Positions 61,272 through 64,000 of a stretch of DNA of 64,000 nucleotides are shown piece after piece (position 1 is the first letter of the stretch; the number at the start of each line of letters is the position of its first letter). The stretch lies in assembly GCF_000376825.1 (NCBI RefSeq), contig NZ_AQXW01000004.1, positions 372,001 through 436,000 on the forward strand. Direction: 5' to 3'. Made by a program: the position numbers and the translations under genes. This stretch comes from Demetria terragena DSM 11295 (GTDB lineage: Bacteria > Actinomycetota > Actinomycetes > Actinomycetales > Dermatophilaceae). The notes under the pieces are model-generated. The model worked only from the letters and a program-made list of their open reading frames with translations. It had not been told where the DNA came from and searched no databases.

Positions 61272-61628
61272 TTAGCTGTTCGTCGTGGGGCGCGGAGTCA
61301 TCGAGATGAAGACCTCGTCGTTGTCAACGCGCACGGGGTAAACGGCGACCGGTTGTGTCGCGGGCAAACTGGTGGGAGCGCCAGTGATCAGGTCAAAACG
61401 GGAGCCGTGCAGCCAGCACTCAAGCGAGCAGCCATCGACTTCCCCTTCAGACAGCGAAACGTTGGCGTGGCTGCAGCGGTCGTTGATCGCGTGCACTTCA
61501 CGTTCGCTGGTGCGGACAATCGCTACCCGCGTGCCGTCGATCTCGGCGGCGGCCGCCTCACCGATGGGGAGTTCATCAAGCCGACAGACACGGATGTCTG
61601 CCTGCTGCTCCTGGGATGTCTCAGCCAT
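61272..61628 (-). CDS. Rieske [2Fe-2S] ferredoxin (suf-linked)
   Basis: 118-aa soluble Rieske protein. Ligands Cys52-His54 (RCSHANV) and Cys71-His74 (CWLHGSRFDL). Non-haem-oxygenase-type ferredoxins of this kind are standard between sufD and sufC in actinobacteria and may supply electrons for assembly. The ATG follows the sufD stop directly. Confidence 0.93.
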   Translation of the reverse strand: MAETSQEQQADIRVCRLDELPIGEAAAAEIDGTRVAIVRTSEREVHAINDRCSHANVSLSEGEVDGCSLECWLHGSRFDLITGAPTSLPATQPVAVYPVRVDNDEVFISMTPRPTTNS

Positions 61629-62828
61629 TCACTCCCCCGCCTGAGCGAGTTCTGCCTCGATCGCCTCCATCAGCGTTTCGATGACCTCGGGGACACCGAT
61701 CTTGCTGATGATGTCGGCGAAGAAGCCACGGACGACCAACCGCCGGGCGTCCTTCTCCGGAATGCCACGCGAGCGCAGATAGAACAACTGCTCGTCATCG
61801 AACCGACCCGTCGAGGAGGCGTGGCCCGCACCCTCGATCTCTCCGGTCTCGATCTCAAGGTTGGGGACCGAGTCCGCGCGCGCCCCGTCCGTCAGGATGA
61901 GGTTGCGGTTGAGTTCGTAGGTCTCGATACCCTCGGCCTCAGCGCGAATCAGGACGTCGCCGACCCACACGGTGCGGGCGGTCTCACCCTGCAGCGCACC
62001 CTTATAGGTCACCAACGAGGTCCCGCGCGGCGCGTTGTGGTCGACGAACGAGCGGTGCTCGAAGTGTTGACCCGAGTCGGCGTAGTAGACCCCCAGCAGC
62101 GTGGCCTCGCCGCCAACGCTGGCGTAGGAGACGTTGCTGTTCAGCCGAACAATGCCGCCGCCCAGGGTCACGGCGATGTGCTTGTATGCCGCGTCCCGGC
62201 CCACGACCGCGTCGTGCTGACCCAGGTGATTGGCGTCGTCATCCCAGCGCTGCAGAGTGACGACCGTCAACTGCGCACCATCGCCGACCACCACTTCGAG
62301 GTTGCCGGTGTGATCCGCCGACCCGGTGTGGTCGAAAATCACCAGCGCCTGACTGTGCGCGCCCGCCTCAAGCACGTAGTGGGCGTTGCTGCGCCGCCCC
62401 GCACCGTTGCCGTGCACGTTCACGCGCAGCGGTTGCTCCGCGACATGGTCGGCGGGGATCTTGACGTGTAGTGCCTCAGGGGTGTTGGCCGACGCCACGA
62501 CTGCACCCCGGTCGGCTGGTACAAGCACGCTGCCGCGCGGCGCCTGACCCGGGGCGAGCGTCCCGGCCACCAGGTCTCCGAGCGAGTCGACGTCGAAGGA
62601 GACGGCGGGGTCGCCGTCCCGATCATCGGTCGGCTCGTCCGTGAGGAGCCCGGCAAGACGGTCGATCGGCGTAAAGCGCCACTCCTCCTCTCGCCCATGG
62701 GGCATGGGGATGTCGGCGACATCGAAGGAGGTCAAGCGCTCGGCGCGGGACTGGGCTGGGATCGTCGAACCCGAGGCCGAAGTGGCCGGGTCGACATGAG
62801 ACTTGCTCTCTTGCGCGAGCAGGGACAT
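61629..62828 (-). CDS. sufD: Fe-S assembly protein SufD
   Basis: 399-aa beta-helical scaffold partner of SufB. The core ends [21 protein letters not shown] and LVVRGFFADII, blocks shared with SufB. FDVADIPMPHGREEEWRFTP is the actinobacterial SufD N-terminus. A stop directly abutting the Rieske ATG and a 58-nt spacer from sufB show it is in the operon. Confidence 0.95.
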   Translation of the reverse strand: MSLLAQESKSHVDPATSASGSTIPAQSRAERLTSFDVADIPMPHGREEEWRFTPIDRLAGLLTDEPTDDRDGDPAVSFDVDSLGDLVAGTLAPGQAPRGSVLVPADRGAVVASANTPEALHVKIPADHVAEQPLRVNVHGNGAGRRSNAHYVLEAGAHSQALVIFDHTGSADHTGNLEVVVGDGAQLTVVTLQRWDDDANHLGQHDAVVGRDAAYKHIAVTLGGGIVRLNSNVSYASVGGEATLLGVYYADSGQHFEHRSFVDHNAPRGTSLVTYKGALQGETARTVWVGDVLIRAEAEGIETYELNRNLILTDGARADSVPNLEIETGEIEGAGHASSTGRFDDEQLFYLRSRGIPEKDARRLVVRGFFADIISKIGVPEVIETLMEAIEAELAQAGE

Positions 62829-62886
62829 CTAACGGATTTCCTTCCGGGAGCGGGCAGTTCGGCTGCGAAGACGGGGTCTTCGTCGA

Positions 62887-64000
62887 TCAGCCGACCGCAC
62901 CCTCCATCTGCAGTTCGATGAGACGGTTGAGTTCGAGGGCATACTCCATCGGCAACTCGCGAGCAATGGGCTCGACGAAGCCGCGCACGATCATCGCCAT
63001 CGCTTCGGTCTCCGACATCCCGCGACTACGGAGATAGAACAACTGGTCTTCGCTGACCTTGGAGACCGTCGCCTCGTGACCCATCTGCACGTCGTCTTCA
63101 CGGACGTCGACATAGGGGTAGGTGTCCGAGCGGCTGATCTGGTCAACCAGCAGCGCGTCACACACGACCGAGGACCTGCTGTGCTCGGCGCCTTCCAGCA
63201 CCTGCACCAGCCCGCGGTAGGAGGTTCGACCGCCGCCACGTGCCACGGACTTCGACACGATCGTCGAGGACGTGTGCGGCGCCTGGTGCACCATCTTGGC
63301 GCCGGCATCCTGGTGCTGGCCCTCACCGGCGAAGGCGACCGAAAGGGTCTCCCCCTTGGAGTGCTCGCCCAGCAGGAAGACGGCCGGGTACTTCATCGTG
63401 ACCTTGGACCCGATGTTGCCGTCGATCCACTCCATCGTCGCGCCCTCATCGCAGGTCGCGCGCTTGGTGACGAGGTTGTAGACGTTGTTCGACCAGTTCT
63501 GAATTGTCGTGTAGCGAACGCGGGCGTTCTTCTTCACGATGATCTCCACGACGGCCGAGTGCAGCGAGTCGGTCTGGTAGATCGGCGCGGTGCAGCCCTC
63601 GACGTAGTGAACTGAGGAGTCCTCGTCGGCGATGATCAGCGTCCGCTCGAACTGGCCCATGTTCTCGGTGTTAATCCGGAAGTAGGCCTGCAGCGGGATA
63701 TCGACGTGCACGCCCTTCGGGACGTAGATGAACGACCCGCCGGACCACACTGCGGTGTTGAGCGCCGCGAACTTATTGTCACCCGGGGGGATGACTGAGG
63801 CGAAGTACTCCTGGAACAACTCGGGGTATTCGCGCAGCCCGGTGTCGGTGTCGACGAAGATGACGCCCTGCTCTTCCAGGTCCTCTCGGATCTGGTGGTA
63901 GACGACCTCAGATTCGTACTGTGCGGCCACACCCGCGACGAGGCGCTGCTTCTCCGCCTCCGGGATGCCGAGCCGGTCATAGGTGTTTTTGATGTCCTCG
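62887..64000 (-). CDS. sufB: Fe-S assembly protein SufB (5' end beyond window)
   Basis: Main scaffold of the SUF system; 370 residues visible, so roughly the first 100 lie past the right edge (the family is about 470 aa). The frame is open through base 64000 and reads [18 protein letters not shown] at the edge, standard SufB sequence, so the internal GTG at 63930 is not the start. Further blocks: [60 protein letters not shown]. The promoter and any SufR regulator are outside the window. Confidence 0.97.
   Translation of the reverse strand, partial: EDIKNTYDRLGIPEAEKQRLVAGVAAQYESEVVYHQIREDLEEQGVIFVDTDTGLREYPELFQEYFASVIPPGDNKFAALNTAVWSGGSFIYVPKGVHVDIPLQAYFRINTENMGQFERTLIIADEDSSVHYVEGCTAPIYQTDSLHSAVVEIIVKKNARVRYTTIQNWSNNVYNLVTKRATCDEGATMEWIDGNIGSKVTMKYPAVFLLGEHSKGETLSVAFAGEGQHQDAGAKMVHQAPHTSSTIVSKSVARGGGRTSYRGLVQVLEGAEHSRSSVVCDALLVDQISRSDTYPYVDVREDDVQMGHEATVSKVSEDQLFYLRSRGMSETEAMAMIVRGFVEPIARELPMEYALELNRLIELQMEGAVG

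Overview
The window is high-GC DNA with actinobacterial gene content: SepH, DUF3710, DUF4193, DUF5998, DUF3040 and DUF7455 proteins, a paired TrkA locus next to dut, and a SufBDC-Rieske-SufSU-SufT cluster. Starts are often GTG, and genes are packed with 1-4 nt overlaps. My best guess is the order Micrococcales (Intrasporangiaceae or Dermacoccaceae-like); the family is inference only. About 57 protein genes are supported. No tRNA, rRNA, insertion sequence, prophage or CRISPR array was recognised. It reads as core chromosome rather than an island.

Layout. 0.2-4.4 kb: Tat-exported C39-type peptidase, then aconitase (acnA) behind an 18-bp perfect palindrome. 4.5-11.5 kb: RNA methyltransferase, two TrkA K+ regulators, then a leftward run of ferrochelatase, inositol phosphatase, DUF4193, dut, DUF3710 and an OB-fold protein. 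11.6-21.8 kb: sepH (cell division), then a leftward run with an MFS protein, thymidine kinase, a phosphodiesterase, DUF5998, a GNAT-acyl-CoA-synthetase fusion (Pat-like), and a single-chain fusion of a sigma-like domain, a membrane segment and an Asp-box propeller. 21.8-25.6 kb: small redox and hydrolase genes. 25.6-29.3 kb: a lysC-ectA-ectB-ectC operon for ectoine, carrying its own aspartokinase.

29.6-46.6 kb: secreted S15 peptidase, topoisomerase IV subunits parC (31.6 kb) and parE (45.1 kb) flanking a mixed block (sucrase/ferredoxin-like protein, APC permease, NlpC/P60 wall hydrolase, HhH-GPD protein, tandem GNAT, M81, CutC, M14 carboxypeptidase), then small DUF proteins. 46.9-58.3 kb: secreted ExeM/NucH-type nuclease, a cluster of tandem repeats, moaA, SURF1, ABC exporter, enoyl-CoA hydratase, ABC-F ATPase, zinc metallopeptidase, and two orphans (one membrane, one Tat-exported). 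58.3-64 kb: the suf iron-sulfur operon, transcribed leftward and cut by the right edge inside sufB.

How genes work together. lysC-ectABC forms a route from aspartate to ectoine (apart from aspartate-semialdehyde dehydrogenase, not seen here). The suf operon would mature Fe-S clusters for aconitase, MoaA, the TrmA-like methylase and probably the ferrochelatase, all encoded in this window. parC and parE form one topoisomerase. The points most worth a second look are the sigma-TM-propeller fusion, the ectoine-linked aspartokinase with an altered effector loop, and a GGTCGAGCC/TGTCGAGACC repeat family present intergenically at 48.7 and 55.4 kb and also translated as the N-terminus of SufS at 60.4 kb.
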